Assembly: GCA_900343135.1 (NCBI GenBank)
Contig: OPYK01000004.1
Span: 1-64,000 of the forward strand
DNA from: Atopobium massiliense
Lineage (GTDB): Bacteria > Actinomycetota > Coriobacteriia > Coriobacteriales > Atopobiaceae
Direction: 5' to 3'
Length of the DNA stretch: 64,000 nt
The notes under the pieces are model-generated. The model was not told the origin of the DNA. It saw nothing but the letters and a program-made list of their open reading frames with translations, and searched no databases. Within the stretch, counting starts at the first letter, position 1, and each line of letters starts with the position of its first letter. Positions 1 through 9,187 of this stretch are shown in pieces. The translations under genes and the position numbers were made by a program.

Positions 1-101
1 CAGGGGAGGTACACCCGGTTCCATTCCGAACCCGGAAGTTAAGCCCCCGAGCGCCGATGGTACTGCGGAGTGAGTCCGTGGGAGATTAGGACGTCGCTGA
101 C
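1..101 (+). rRNA. rrf: 5S ribosomal RNA, 3' part (5' end outside window)
   Basis: The first hundred bases carry the conserved 5S core, including CCATTCCGAACCCGGAAGTT, the GCGCCGATGGTACTGC stretch and the closing GTGGGAGATTAGGACGTCGC. The first 15-20 bases of the gene are missing, so the end is set by similarity and not by stem pairing. A 5S gene here implies that 23S and 16S lie to the left. Confidence 0.93.
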
Positions 102-243
102 CAACGAGGGACATTTGTGTATAGAGGGGCTGGTGGGCGCTTGCTTTGTTTGCGTTCACTGCTTGTTTTGCTGCTTATTTTGCCCGTTGACTTTGCATAG
201 TATTGTTCCGTTTTGTTCCGATTTCCACCTGCGTTACCAGGCT

Positions 244-473
244 TTACAAAATCTTTTCATTCATATTAGAAAATTACCCCACTTTGACACGCGTTTTGGC
301 GTCGCTCAAGCGTGCTTCATGTCGCTGCAAAAACGTGCCTTTTGCCTTTGCGCAGGTAGGAGTGTTGTGTCATTTTGGGTCACTTCCCACCATTGCTCAG
401 AAGGGCAATTTTTGGGTTTAAAACGCGTGTCAAAGTGGGGTAATTTTATAATATCGCTCAAATTTTTTTGTAA
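244..473 (+). repeat. 230-bp dispersed inverted-repeat element, copy 1
   Basis: This is one of four copies of a short non-coding element (others near 18050, 39089 and 50859). It starts TTACAAAA and ends TTTTTGTAA. Inside each end is a long inverted repeat with the shared core TACCCCACTTTGACACGCGT, giving terminal inverted repeats of roughly 50 bp. The middle holds a conserved block around GCTCAGAAGGGCAATTTTTG. No open frame is plausible. It looks like a MITE or a palindromic intergenic repeat. The rest of the 101-601 gap shows nothing I can name. Confidence 0.85.
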
Positions 474-601
474 GAGGTGCGCTGGTTTTAGTTACAGGCA
501 TTAAATCACAGCTAAATGCAGTAGCTACCTCGCCACGCCAATCACTACGCGATGCACACGTTGCTTATTTGCGTGCACCACGCATGCCGACGCGCTATGT
601 T

Positions 602-1315
602 CTACCTGCGTGTAAGGCGATTTTTCATGCGCCGTGCGCCTGCACGAACATGAGGTGTGAAATCTACGTTGTTGGGTGTTACCAAATTAAAGTGCAGCGA
701 AATTCTTCTCAATATAACAACAGTTACAACACATAAGGTAGCTGCAATTGGTCGGTTTATGTAGAGCACAAACACGCTTACGTACGACACCACCGAGCCC
801 GCGATGGCGCAAATGGCGTAATAGTTGCTGCTTTTGAAGATGCGCGGTGTGTCGTGCGTGCACACGTCGCGAATCATGCCGCCGCCAACCGCTGTGAGCG
901 TGCCCATAAGCACGCACGCCCAGGGGCTTAGCATAAAGCTCATGGCTTTATCGGTGCCCGCCGCGGCGAAAAGTCCAATGGAAATGATATCCACCCACTC
1001 TACGCAGCGCGGATGTCGGGTTAGCGCGCTTGGAAACATAAACGCACAAAGGGCGGTTATAACGGTTGAGGGGATAGCAAAGGTTGAATCGAGTGCATAA
1101 ACACCGCCGCGCTGCATGATGGTGTCGCGGATGAGGCCGCCACCAAGGCCGCCCATCACCGCAAGTGCCATAAATCCCACCAGGTCGAGCTTTTTTTGCT
1201 GCGCGACCAGCACGCCCGAGATGGCGCCCACGATAACCGACGCAAGGTCGAGCCATAGTGGCAGGGTAAGTGCGGATGTGTCGGGTCCGTAGGCAGAGAA
1301 GAAACCTGTTGGCAT
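602..1315 (-). CDS. TRIC/UPF0126 family membrane protein (glycine-rich cation channel family)
   Basis: A 237-residue, very hydrophobic protein with about seven membrane segments. It matches the UPF0126 (TRIC channel, YicG/YadS) family, which is built from two similar halves. Each half carries a glycine-rich helix break followed by Arg-Asp: GGLGGGLIRD near residue 57 and VGGGMIRD near residue 143, which is the family hallmark. Family members form trimeric channels for monovalent cations in the cytoplasmic membrane; some have been linked to glycine. The start is the ATG at 1315, preceded by GAAAGG seven bases upstream. The C-terminus is basic and cytoplasmic by the positive-inside rule. It stands alone, reading away from the serine tRNAs. 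Confidence 0.85.
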   Translation of the reverse strand: MPTGFFSAYGPDTSALTLPLWLDLASVIVGAISGVLVAQQKKLDLVGFMALAVMGGLGGGLIRDTIMQRGGVYALDSTFAIPSTVITALCAFMFPSALTRHPRCVEWVDIISIGLFAAAGTDKAMSFMLSPWACVLMGTLTAVGGGMIRDVCTHDTPRIFKSSNYYAICAIAGSVVSYVSVFVLYINRPIAATLCVVTVVILRRISLHFNLVTPNNVDFTPHVRAGARRMKNRLTRR

Positions 1316-1549
1316 GAGTTGGCCTTTCGTGGAGTTACGTGTATGCGGGTTATTATGCTGAGAATATCATGGATTATTCTAGCGTATATGTGTACAAAGC
1401 TCGAAAAATACGCTATACTAACGTACGCGCAAAACCGCGCCAACACACGCGCACCAGCTGTAAGTAGCTCCAAGCGGCTGCAGTCAGTTGTAACCAGCGT
1501 GAGTTGTGGCGTGAATGTGCCTCGCGCAATGCGCGTGCGACTATGTTGT

Positions 1550-1640
1550 GGAGAGTTGTCCGAGTGGCTGAAGGAGCACGATTGGAAATCGTGTATACGC
1601 CTAAAGCGTATCCCGGGTTCAAATCCCGGACTCTCCGCCA
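1550..1640 (+). tRNA. tRNA-Ser (anticodon GGA)
   Basis: The acceptor strand GGAGAGT pairs with ACTCTCC, followed by GCCA, so the CCA end is encoded. The anticodon stem-loop CACGA-TTGGAAA-TCGTG gives anticodon GGA. A long variable arm (CGCCTAAAGCG) marks a class II tRNA, and the T loop GGTTCAAATCC is normal. At 91 nt it has the usual serine tRNA length. Confidence 0.97.
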
Positions 1641-1680
1641 TTACATCTGGCGGCAGGATTCCTGCGCGGCGATGTGCCCG

Positions 1681-1770
1681 GGAGGGGTGGCAGAGTGGTC
1701 GAATGCGGCGGTCTCGAAAACCGTTTACCCCGTTAGGGGTACGAGGGTTCGAATCCCTCCTCCTCCGCCA
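1681..1770 (+). tRNA. tRNA-Ser (anticodon CGA)
   Basis: The acceptor GGAGGGG faces CCTCCTCC in the 3' part and ends in GCCA, so CCA is encoded. The anticodon arm GCGGT-CTCGAAA-ACCG gives anticodon CGA. The variable arm TACCCCGTTAGGGGTA forms a clear hairpin, typical of serine tRNA. It lies 40 bp behind tRNA-Ser(GGA) on the same strand and is probably co-transcribed with it. Confidence 0.97.
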
Positions 1771-2076
1771 TATTTTTTCTTATTAAATACCCTGTTTTAC
1801 CTGCATATTTACACATCGAAACCTTTAATTTTATTAAAAATATGCTAAACAACCACAAATATTAAGCGTAGAGGCGTACATATCGAAAAAGGCACCCAAA
1901 GCAATAAAGACACTCACGGCGCATAAACTTCAACACAAAAGCAAACAAAAGGTAAACAAAAGCACATACAAGCAACTAACAGCACACTACAAGCTGTACA
2001 ATAGTAGGCATGCACACAATAACTGCAGCTACTCCCTTGCATACGGGTTGAGCTCGCCTAAAAAAAGGAGTTGCAT
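1771..2076. other. Intergenic region after the tRNA pair
   Basis: A T-run directly behind the CCA end (TATTTTTTCTT) probably ends tRNA transcription. The rest is A-rich with no credible open frame. A strong ribosome binding site AAAAGGAG at 2063-2070 belongs to the gene starting at 2077. Confidence 0.5.
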
Positions 2077-3063
2077 ATGAGTACACATCAAGAAATGTTT
2101 CACACCGCGTGGAATTCTGTGTTTCGCAGAGACACGCAGGTTTGGAAAACACTGCTTTTACTTGCGCTTATCGGGCTTATTCCCATTGTGGGCGAAATCG
2201 TTATTTTGGGTTTTATAGCCGAGTGGGCATGCTCGCTTGCATGGGGTCAAATCACCGCCTTCGCGCGACCCATTAAATTTGTGCACCACCTTAAGCTTGG
2301 CTTTAGGGTTGCCGTGCTCTACCTGCTGTTTACCATTGCGTGGATGCTTTTTTCTACCTATGTGTTGTCGTTTTTTAATGACATCCCCTTTTTTAACATC
2401 ATCTCCTACGTGCTGGCGTCGGTGGTAAGTTCAATCTTCACTCTGTGCATCCTGCGCGCCACCATTTACCAAAACATTTCAGCAGCGTGGAATTTTGTTT
2501 TTATAAAAGATATGATTACGCGCGAAAACAACGAATTTCCGCTGTATCTGGTTACTCGTTTTTTGGTTGAACTTATTGGCTGCATCGTTGTTGCCGCTGT
2601 TGCCCTGCTGATGATGCTTCCCGGGTTTGGCGCGGTTGCAGAGGTAGTTACCCTTTACTTGAGCGCAGCGTCACACGGCGGACAGCATATTGCAACCGCG
2701 CTTATTTCGGGCGGGATATTTTCGCTGCTAGGCAAGCTGCTTGTGGCGCTTATCATTACCGCGTATGTGGTGTTAATTTTTGCCAACGCGGTGCAAGCTT
2801 TGTCGATGGGCGTAGCTGCCGTGTGGATGAGTCAATTTAATGTAAGTACCTGGGGAAATAAAAACGCGTCGCTTCCAGACGACGTTGCCTCATACAACGC
2901 GCTTTCAAATTATGCAGCTACTGCACCTGCGCCTGAGGGTGCACCTGCTGCTGGGGCTGCACCTACTGCTGGGGCTGCGCATGAACCTACAGCTGTACCA
3001 GCACCTGCGCCTGAGGCCGCTCAACCAAAAGACACCGCATCTGAGCCACCCGCGCAGCAATAA
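2077..3063 (+). CDS. DUF4013-like multi-pass membrane protein with Ala/Pro-rich tail
   Basis: A 328-residue protein. The opening, with a Trp-rich amphipathic start followed by a hydrophobic stretch around LIGLIPIVGEIV, resembles the DUF4013 family of membrane proteins of unknown function. Four or five further hydrophobic segments run to about residue 255. The last 60 residues are Ala/Pro/Glu-rich with repeated GAAPTAGAA-type units, probably a disordered cytoplasmic or surface tail. ATG 2077 is chosen over the in-frame TTG at 2071 because AAGGAG ends at 2070. The gene appears monocistronic and a modest terminator follows. The family assignment rests on pattern recognition only. Confidence 0.65.
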   Translation: MSTHQEMFHTAWNSVFRRDTQVWKTLLLLALIGLIPIVGEIVILGFIAEWACSLAWGQITAFARPIKFVHHLKLGFRVAVLYLLFTIAWMLFSTYVLSFFNDIPFFNIISYVLASVVSSIFTLCILRATIYQNISAAWNFVFIKDMITRENNEFPLYLVTRFLVELIGCIVVAAVALLMMLPGFGAVAEVVTLYLSAASHGGQHIATALISGGIFSLLGKLLVALIITAYVVLIFANAVQALSMGVAAVWMSQFNVSTWGNKNASLPDDVASYNALSNYAATAPAPEGAPAAGAAPTAGAAHEPTAVPAPAPEAAQPKDTASEPPAQQ

Positions 3064-3488
3064 CGGTGCACCTACGCAGCATCAATATTGTTATACACAC
3101 AACACGTATGTAACCACTGCTTACGATGTAGGTGGTGGTTTTTTGTGCCGCGCGCCAATGTAACTGCGCCAGTGTAACTGCGTTATGTGTGCACGTTGTG
3201 GAATGTGATAACGCGCCGCGAACATGGTGCGCGTTATGCCTGCGTAAACTGTCTTGCGTATCTGCTACACTAACGCCAGATTAGGTTCGCAATGTGTGAG
3301 GGCATGTGAGGTGATGGCAGGTTAAGCAAACGCAAACCAAACGCAGGGCAAATGCAAGGCGTCACATGGCTGATGCTAGATGGCTGAGCAGCAGCTCAAC
3401 ATATGCTTTTTTAGTGGATACATCTCGCACGAAAAACGACTGAAAATTTCGTGCACTGATGTGTTACAGTTAAATACTGTATTTTCCT
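3064..3488. other. Spacer between DUF4013 gene and rpsF operon
   Basis: After the terminator near 3112 there is a short imperfect tandem repeat of TGTAACTGCG (period about 14) near 3159-3183, then about 300 bases without a recognisable gene. The promoter of the rpsF operon must lie in the right-hand part, but no hexamer pair is convincing. Confidence 0.4.
3112..3144 (+). terminator. Rho-independent terminator, moderate
   Basis: AACCAC (3112-3117) pairs with GTGGTT (3135-3140), followed by a short T-run. It lies 50 bp after the stop of the DUF4013-like gene. The stem is short, so this is less certain than the other terminators. Confidence 0.55.
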
Positions 3489-3518
3489 GCTTCGAGTGCT
3501 ACCTTCACAGCTCGAAGC
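3489..3518 (+). promoter_or_regulatory. Hairpin in rpsF 5' UTR, candidate S6:S18 autoregulatory leader
   Basis: A perfect 8-bp inverted repeat, GCTTCGAG and CTCGAAGC, encloses a 14-nt loop and is followed directly by CG, so the 3' strand reads GAAGCCG. Known S6:S18 leader RNAs in rpsF operons use a stem with an unpaired CCG. The position 26 nt upstream of the rpsF start fits, but the match to that motif is only partial. Confidence 0.4.
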
Positions 3519-3543
3519 CGCTAGTCCAGAGGAGGTGACAGTA

Positions 3544-3837
3544 TTGAAGGCATATGAATTGTTGTATTTTGTAAGCCCGTCAGCTACCGATGAGGTACGC
3601 GCTGCTGTAGCAAAGCGTATTGACGACACTATTACCGAACAGAGTGGTGTTGTAGATTCCGTAGAAGACTGGGGTAAGCGTAAACTCGCGTATGAGATTA
3701 ATAAGCTTACCGAAGGCGACTATACCCTTATCAATTTCCACGCAGACCCTGCACACATTGCAGAACTTGATCGTGTACTTCGTATTAACGATACGGTAGT
3801 ACGCCATATGATCGTGCGTCGTCCCGATAAAGATTAG
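3544..3837 (+). CDS. rpsF: 30S ribosomal protein S6 (bS6)
   Basis: A 97-residue protein starting MKAYELLYFVSPSATDE, a standard bS6 opening, followed by the conserved DWGKRKLAYEI stretch and the RHMIVRRPDKD C-terminus. bS6 binds 16S rRNA together with bS18 on the small-subunit platform. The start is the TTG at 3544: GGAGGTGA at 3531-3538 sits five bases upstream and the length then matches the family. It is the first gene of rpsF-ssb-rpsR-rplI. A longer frame upstream runs through the leader hairpin and is not the real N-terminus. Confidence 0.95.
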   Translation: MKAYELLYFVSPSATDEVRAAVAKRIDDTITEQSGVVDSVEDWGKRKLAYEINKLTEGDYTLINFHADPAHIAELDRVLRINDTVVRHMIVRRPDKD

Positions 3838-3894
3838 GACAATTGAGGGTGGTGCTATGCATCACCGGGTAAGACCTATTGGAAGGTGAGTATT

Positions 3895-4485
3895 GTGAGT
3901 ATCAATCGAGTTGCAATTTCAGGTAATTTAACACGTGATCCTGAGCTCCGCGTTACTACGTCGGGCTCTCAGGTGATGACTTTTTGTCTTGCGGTAAACG
4001 ACCGTCGTCGCAATCCGCAGTCGGGCGAATGGGAAGATGTTCCCAATTATGTGGACTGTGTCTTATTTGGTGCTCGTGCTGAATCACTTAGCAAAATCCT
4101 CACCAAGGGTCAAAGGGTTGTATTAGATGGTAGACTTCGCTGGAGCCAATGGGAGCGCGATGGGCAAAAGCGCAGCAAGCTCGAAGTTATAGCAGAAACG
4201 CTCGACTTTGTATCGCCGCGCAGAACGCAAGCTCCAACAGCGCAAGGCGGCTATGGCTCGTATGCAGGTAGTGCACCTGCTGCTGCAGACTACGGCAACC
4301 AAAGTTATGGTGGGCCGCAGCAAGCACCATATGCTGCACAAAGCGCCGCGTATGCTCCTGCGCCCGCAGCACCAGCGCCTGCATCTGCAGCGCCAATGGA
4401 CGATGGCTACTCTGCTGCCGCTCCTATTGATGCAGCTATGCAGCCACCTGCGGCCGATGCGTATTCGGATGACATTCCGTTTTAA
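3895..4485 (+). CDS. ssb: Single-stranded DNA-binding protein
   Basis: A 196-residue SSB. The N-terminal OB fold (about residues 1-110) begins [18 protein letters not shown] and contains the conserved [13 protein letters not shown] block. A long flexible Ala/Pro/Gln/Gly/Tyr-rich linker follows, and the protein ends in the acidic tip DDIPF that recruits replication and repair proteins. It coats single-stranded DNA during replication and recombination. The GTG at 3895 is preferred over the GTG at 3886 because GGAAGG ends at 3886, eight bases upstream. It lies between rpsF and rpsR, the usual bacterial arrangement. Confidence 0.96.
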   Translation: MSINRVAISGNLTRDPELRVTTSGSQVMTFCLAVNDRRRNPQSGEWEDVPNYVDCVLFGARAESLSKILTKGQRVVLDGRLRWSQWERDGQKRSKLEVIAETLDFVSPRRTQAPTAQGGYGSYAGSAPAAADYGNQSYGGPQQAPYAAQSAAYAPAPAAPAPASAAPMDDGYSAAAPIDAAMQPPAADAYSDDIPF

Positions 4486-4532
4486 GCGCATGTGTTTACC
4501 ATGTACTGTTCGTCTTAAGAAAGGTATCAATC

Positions 4533-4805
4533 ATGGCTAGAAAAAAGCATGTTGAGCAGCGTCAACCGCTGCGCAAATATAGCCAACTTGATAAAGCCGA
4601 GCTTGATAATGTCGATTACAAAGACACTCAGCTTTTACGCAAGTTTATGACCGACCGTGGCAAAATTAAACCACGTCGTGTTACTGGCATTTGTACGCAA
4701 CACCAGCACAACGTTGCTATGGCTATCAAGCGCGCTCGTGAAATGGCGCTATTGCCATACACCGTAACCGTAGTTTCCACGCGTGGGAGCCGCAATAAGG
4801 GCTAA
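4533..4805 (+). CDS. rpsR: 30S ribosomal protein S18 (bS18)
   Basis: A 90-residue bS18 with the conserved signature region [18 protein letters not shown] and [24 protein letters not shown], which binds 16S rRNA as a heterodimer with bS6. A basic N-terminal extension is normal for the family. ATG 4533 has AAGAAAGG upstream. It lies 47 bp after ssb and 61 bp before rplI, so all four genes are probably co-transcribed. Confidence 0.96.
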   Translation: MARKKHVEQRQPLRKYSQLDKAELDNVDYKDTQLLRKFMTDRGKIKPRRVTGICTQHQHNVAMAIKRAREMALLPYTVTVVSTRGSRNKG

Positions 4806-4866
4806 TGCACGGCATCGTGTATACGTCCTGCGCTCCACAACGCACTACTGAGTTAAAGGAGTTCCT

Positions 4867-5418
4867 ATGAAAGTCATCCTTCTGGGTGAGCTTAGGGGCA
4901 AAGGTGGAGAAGGCGATATTGTAGACGTAGCTCAGGGATATGCAGAAAACTGCCTATTCCCAAACAAAATCGCTCAGCCTGCCACCCCTGGCAATATTAA
5001 ACAACTTAAGGAGCGTGCTCACAATATTCAACAGCGTGAAGAAAAACGCTTGTCGGATGCACGTGACATGAAGGCAAAACTCGATGATAAACAGGTATTT
5101 ATCGAGGCAAAGGTTGGAGAGAACAACCAGCTGTTTGGTTCAATTACCGCTGCGCAAATTGCAAAAGCTATTAATGAGCAGCTTTCGGTAGAAATTGATC
5201 GCAAACGCATTTCTCGCGGTGCTACCATTAAAACTGCTGGTACGCATGGTGTTGAAATTAACCTGTATCGCGACATTAACGCTCGTGTTTCGGTAACCGT
5301 TGGTGCCAGCATGAGTGAAATGAAGTCGTCTGAAGAAGCTGCAGAAGTTGAAGTAGCTGAAGCAGACGCTAACGAAGCAGCAGATGCTGAAAAGCAGGAT
5401 GCTTCTGAAAATGAGTAA
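4867..5418 (+). CDS. rplI: 50S ribosomal protein L9 (bL9) with acidic C-terminal extension
   Basis: A 183-residue bL9. The N-terminal 23S rRNA-binding domain opens MKVILLGELRGKGGEGDIVDV and includes YAENCLFPNKIA. A central helix and the C-terminal domain follow, with LFGSITAAQIAKAI and the ATIKTAGTHGVEI region. Typical bL9 ends near residue 148-150. Here a further 30 or so residues, almost all Glu, Ala, Asp and Ser, are appended. The start has AAAGGAGTTCCT directly upstream. A strong terminator lies 140 bp downstream, so this is the last gene of the operon. Confidence 0.95.
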   Translation: MKVILLGELRGKGGEGDIVDVAQGYAENCLFPNKIAQPATPGNIKQLKERAHNIQQREEKRLSDARDMKAKLDDKQVFIEAKVGENNQLFGSITAAQIAKAINEQLSVEIDRKRISRGATIKTAGTHGVEINLYRDINARVSVTVGASMSEMKSSEEAAEVEVAEADANEAADAEKQDASENE

Positions 5419-5558
5419 TACGTGCGCAAAGATAGGGTATAATACTCTTGTCTTTTTCGCACGGTAGCACGACGCACTAGTATTGTTCGATCGTGCTAAA
5501 TGCGCGGTACTATCGCGCAAGTTGGGTATGTATAGTTTTATAGTATAGTGGTATGCAA

Positions 5559-5586
5559 ACAGGTGCCTTTTGGGGCACCTGTTTTG
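5559..5586 (+). terminator. Rho-independent terminator of the rpsF operon
   Basis: A perfect 10-bp stem, AACAGGTGCC (5559-5568) with GGCACCTGTT (5574-5583), has a five-base loop and runs into T residues. It lies 140 bp after the rplI stop. Confidence 0.92.
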
Positions 5587-6127
5587 TGTTATGGGGCTGT
5601 TGTTGTGCGCTGAAAGTGCTGTGCGCGTTAGGTATCGCAGCTGTCGCGTGTTACGCACCGTGCTAGTCGCATGTGCCCACCCTGCGGCTGCCTTCGTTCC
5701 ACACGCACGCTGCGGCTGGCAATGTTGAAAACGCGCCTTTCTTTACCACTTTTCGTCATTCAAAACGCCTACGCTGACCACGCGCTATACATGAGTGTAA
5801 ACCTTTTACTGGTGTTAAACAAAAAGCATTACATAAAACTGCATACAAGACAAAGAAACACCAGGTAGCAGATATAAAAAGTGAATAATACGAGTAAAAC
5901 ATAAAAGTGCAGGTGGGCGCCTTGCGGGGGCTACACAGTTTATACACAACCAGTGGCGCGTTCAGAAATTGTTGAAAATGTTGATAAGTCGCTCATTTCA
6001 CGGTAAATGGGAGCAACTTTTCAACATTGGTGTGTTAAAAACAATTCAATAAAAAAGCCCACCGTTTGCAAGCGTGCCGCCTGCAAAAGCGTTTACACTA
6101 AGTTGTACATAGATGAAAGGTGCACCC
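5587..6127. other. Long spacer upstream of dnaB with one DnaA-box match
   Basis: About 540 bp without a credible gene. TTATACACA at 5940-5948 matches the DnaA-box consensus exactly. Nearby, GTTGAAAATGTTG and CAACTTTTCAACATTG form a loose inverted repeat around 5970-6025. A single box without dnaA or dnaN next to it does not make an origin. Confidence 0.35.
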
Positions 6128-7546
6128 GTGTCAGATTCACTTGCTACATCAACAGCGTCGCTGCTTAATTTTCCGCCCGTAAACCCCGACGGCACAACGC
6201 AGGGTAAAGCCTTGCAGCTGCCGCAAGACATTGATGCGGAAAAGTCGCTGCTTGCGGCGATGATTTTAAGCGATGACATTTTGCAAAACTGTATAACCGC
6301 ACTTAAAGAGGACGATTTTTACCTTACTCGCCACAAGATTATCTTTAGGGCAATCCTTGCGCTGGCAGATAAGGGGCAAACCGTCGACCCTGTTTCGCTT
6401 GCCGACTGGCTTAAAACTACAAACGAGCTCGATCGCATTGGCGGCTCGGCCACCTTAGTTGAGCTGAGCGAAAACAGTTTTTCGCTGGTTTCGTGGGAGC
6501 ACCACATCGAAATTTTGCACCGCGATGCGTGCTTGCGTTCGCTTATTTTGGCGTCGTTTAACATTCAAAAGCTGGCGTTTGATGCGCCCGAGGACACCAA
6601 AGAGGTTATCGACTCGGCGGAAAACATGCTGCTTGAGGTTACTAACAAAGAGGTGGCGAGCAATTATTCACCCCTATCGGAAGTAATGAGCTCGCTTTAC
6701 ACCGACCTTACCGAAATGCAGGCGTCGGGCACGCCGCAGGGCATTAACACCGATTACCCAACGGTTGATCGCTGGCTACAAGGCCTGCGACCTGGGCAAA
6801 TGGTGGTTGTTGGCGCGCGCCCCGGTGTTGGTAAAACGTCGTTTGCGCTTAACCTGGCGGTTAACTTTGCAAACAATGGGGCAAGCGTTGCGCTCTTTTC
6901 GCTTGAGATGAGTAAGGTTGAAATTGCACAGCGTTTGCTTTCGGCGCAGGCAAAAATTAACCTGTCGGCTATTCGTGGTGGTTCAATTCAAAGCGATCAG
7001 TGGCCGGCAATTTTGCAAGCAACAAACGACTTGTCCCAGCTCGACATTATGATAGACGACACGCCGGGCACAACGGTAACCGAAATTCGCGCAAAGGCAC
7101 GCCGCATGCTCAACAAAAAAGAGCGCGGCATTGTGATTATTGACTATTTGCAGTTGCTTTCGCCGCCACAAGGGCGTTTTCGTGCGGATTCGCGTGCCAC
7201 GGAAGTGTCTGAAATGTCGCGCGGCATTAAGATTATGGCGAAAAACCTTGAAGTTCCGGTGGTTGCGCTCTCGCAGCTTAACCGTCAGGTAACGGGACGT
7301 AGTTCGCAGCGTCCGCAGCTTTCTGACCTGCGTGAATCGGGTGCTATCGAGCAGGACGCCGACATCGTTATTTTGCTCGATCGTTCAATGACCGAAGAAG
7401 AAGCACAGCGCCCGCAGCGTCCGGAGATGGGGCAAACCGATCTCATTATTGCAAAAAACCGCTCGGGTCCGTTGGGCACCGTGTCGCTTGCATTTTTGCC
7501 TGGTACAACCAAGTTTCTTGAGGTTGATATGAACAACGTGGAGTAG
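6128..7546 (+). CDS. dnaB: Replicative DNA helicase DnaB
   Basis: A 472-residue hexameric helicase that unwinds DNA at the fork. The N-terminal DnaB domain (about residues 30-140) is followed by the RecA-like C-terminal ATPase with Walker A GARPGVGKTSF near residue 230, Walker B IVIIDYLQLL near residue 335 and the SQLNR and RESGAIEQDAD motifs. There is no intein. The GTG at 6128 is preferred because GAAAGG at 6115-6120 lies seven bases upstream; an in-frame ATG at 6113 would add five residues. The rpsF-ssb-rpsR-rplI-dnaB order is common in Gram-positive bacteria. Confidence 0.95.
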   Translation: MSDSLATSTASLLNFPPVNPDGTTQGKALQLPQDIDAEKSLLAAMILSDDILQNCITALKEDDFYLTRHKIIFRAILALADKGQTVDPVSLADWLKTTNELDRIGGSATLVELSENSFSLVSWEHHIEILHRDACLRSLILASFNIQKLAFDAPEDTKEVIDSAENMLLEVTNKEVASNYSPLSEVMSSLYTDLTEMQASGTPQGINTDYPTVDRWLQGLRPGQMVVVGARPGVGKTSFALNLAVNFANNGASVALFSLEMSKVEIAQRLLSAQAKINLSAIRGGSIQSDQWPAILQATNDLSQLDIMIDDTPGTTVTEIRAKARRMLNKKERGIVIIDYLQLLSPPQGRFRADSRATEVSEMSRGIKIMAKNLEVPVVALSQLNRQVTGRSSQRPQLSDLRESGAIEQDADIVILLDRSMTEEEAQRPQRPEMGQTDLIIAKNRSGPLGTVSLAFLPGTTKFLEVDMNNVE

Positions 7547-7730
7547 GGTGCGCCCGCTGCACACGCAACCCCGCTGCACACGTAATCCTGCCTGTTGCAC
7601 GCCCGCTGCGTACCGTGTGCGCGCGCCCACCCCGCGTCTGCGGAGAGTTTGTTGCTTTCTTGTTTGTGTGCTTCGAGCAGCGCGTATGAGTGTAATACTT
7701 AAAGAGTTGTATTGCGTAAGGAGGAACACT

Positions 7731-9008
7731 ATGCCTGCTTCAATTTTGGTTGGTGCACAATGGGGTGATGAAGGTAAAGGTAAAATTACCGACCTTATCG
7801 CTCGTGATTTTGATGTTGTATGTCGCTATTCTGGTGGCGCAAACGCTGGCCACACTGTTGTGGTTGGCTCCACAAAGTTGGCGCTCCATCAAATACCTTC
7901 GGGTATTATGTACAAAAATTGCCTTGCCGTTATTGGCAACGGGTGTATTGTAGATCCCACCGTTGTGCTCCAGGAAATTGAAACGCTTGAGGGCGAGGGT
8001 GTATCCTGCAAAAACCTTAGAATTTCGGGTAAAGCTCACCTCGTTATGCCATACCACAAGGTGCTCGACGGCGCGCAAGAAGTGCTCCGCGGCGACAAAC
8101 ACATTGGCACAACCAAGCGCGGCGTTGGCCCTACCTATAGCGACAAAATGTTGCGCATTGGCCTGCGCGTGCAAGATTTGCTCGACGAAACCGTGTTTAA
8201 AACTAAACTTGCCGACACACTCACCTATGTAAACGCCCTGCTTGAGCACGTATTTCACCTGTCAACATACACCGTTCAGCAAATTTGCGACGAATATCTG
8301 CCCTATGCCAAGCGTCTTGCTCCGTATATTGTAGAATCTACGCTTCTTTTGCACGAAGCGCTCGATAACAAGCAGTCAATTTTGTTTGAAGGTGCGCAAG
8401 CAACCATGCTCGATATTGACCACGGTACCTACCCCTTTGTTACGTCGTCTAACTGCACCGCAGGTGGCGCCACCACGGGTTCGGGTGTTGGTCCCACGCA
8501 AATTAGCCGCGTGATTGGCGTTGCAAAAGCCTACCTTACGCGCGTGGGTTCAGGTCCATTTCCAACCGAGCTTACCGACGAAGATGGCGAAAAGCTGCGC
8601 CAGGTTGGTGCGGAGTTTGGCGTTACCACCGGACGCGCACGCAGATGCGGCTGGTATGACGCGCCTGTTGTTCGCTATTCTGCGCAAATTAACGGTCTTA
8701 CCGATCTTGCCATTACCAAGCTTGATGTTTTAAGCTGCATGCCAACCATCAAAATTTGTGTTGCGTACGATTGCGCAGGTAAACGCTATACAAGCGTGCC
8801 TGAGTACGAGCATTTGTTTGAATGTGCAAAGCCGGTTTACGAAACAATGCCTGGTTGGAATTGCGACATTTCAAACGTGCGCACCTTTGACGATTTGCCT
8901 CAGCAGGCGCAAAATTACATTGCGCGCATTGAGGAGCTTTCGGGCGTACGCGTTTCGATTGTTGCCGTTGGCCCCGATCGTGAGCAAACCATTAATCGTA
9001 GCTGGTAA
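7731..9008 (+). CDS. purA: Adenylosuccinate synthetase
   Basis: A 425-residue enzyme that joins IMP and aspartate with GTP to form adenylosuccinate, the first step from IMP to AMP. It shows the GTP-binding loop GDEGKGK near residues 12-18, the NAGHT motif near residue 38, and the conserved STLLLHEALD, FEGAQATMLDIDHGTYPFVTSS and TTGRARRCGWYD regions. Length is typical. ATG 7731 has AAGGAGG at 7718-7724; a longer in-frame upstream stretch lacks similarity. It follows dnaB by about 180 bp, probably as its own unit. Confidence 0.97.
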   Translation: MPASILVGAQWGDEGKGKITDLIARDFDVVCRYSGGANAGHTVVVGSTKLALHQIPSGIMYKNCLAVIGNGCIVDPTVVLQEIETLEGEGVSCKNLRISGKAHLVMPYHKVLDGAQEVLRGDKHIGTTKRGVGPTYSDKMLRIGLRVQDLLDETVFKTKLADTLTYVNALLEHVFHLSTYTVQQICDEYLPYAKRLAPYIVESTLLLHEALDNKQSILFEGAQATMLDIDHGTYPFVTSSNCTAGGATTGSGVGPTQISRVIGVAKAYLTRVGSGPFPTELTDEDGEKLRQVGAEFGVTTGRARRCGWYDAPVVRYSAQINGLTDLAITKLDVLSCMPTIKICVAYDCAGKRYTSVPEYEHLFECAKPVYETMPGWNCDISNVRTFDDLPQQAQNYIARIEELSGVRVSIVAVGPDREQTINRSW

Positions 9009-9187
9009 TTCGCGCTTTATGGTATCGTAATACGCAGAGGTAAAGCGCGCAGGTGCACTTGTTACAACCGCGCGCCGTCTTATCCAGCGTGGTTTTGCAT
9101 CGCGCCCCGCGCCGTCCATGCGCTATCCGCGCTGCCACCCGTGCGTTACACGCTTTTGTTACACGCTTTGTGAAAGGAAGGGATACT

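Noticed and set aside
70-504. 144-codon frame on the + strand overlapping the 5S rRNA
   Set aside because: It runs through the 5S gene and the dispersed element; similar frames recur in each copy only because the element is repeated. There is no ribosome binding site.
5940-6030. Replication origin before dnaB
   Set aside because: Only one exact DnaA box and a loose inverted repeat; no box cluster and no dnaA or dnaN gene.
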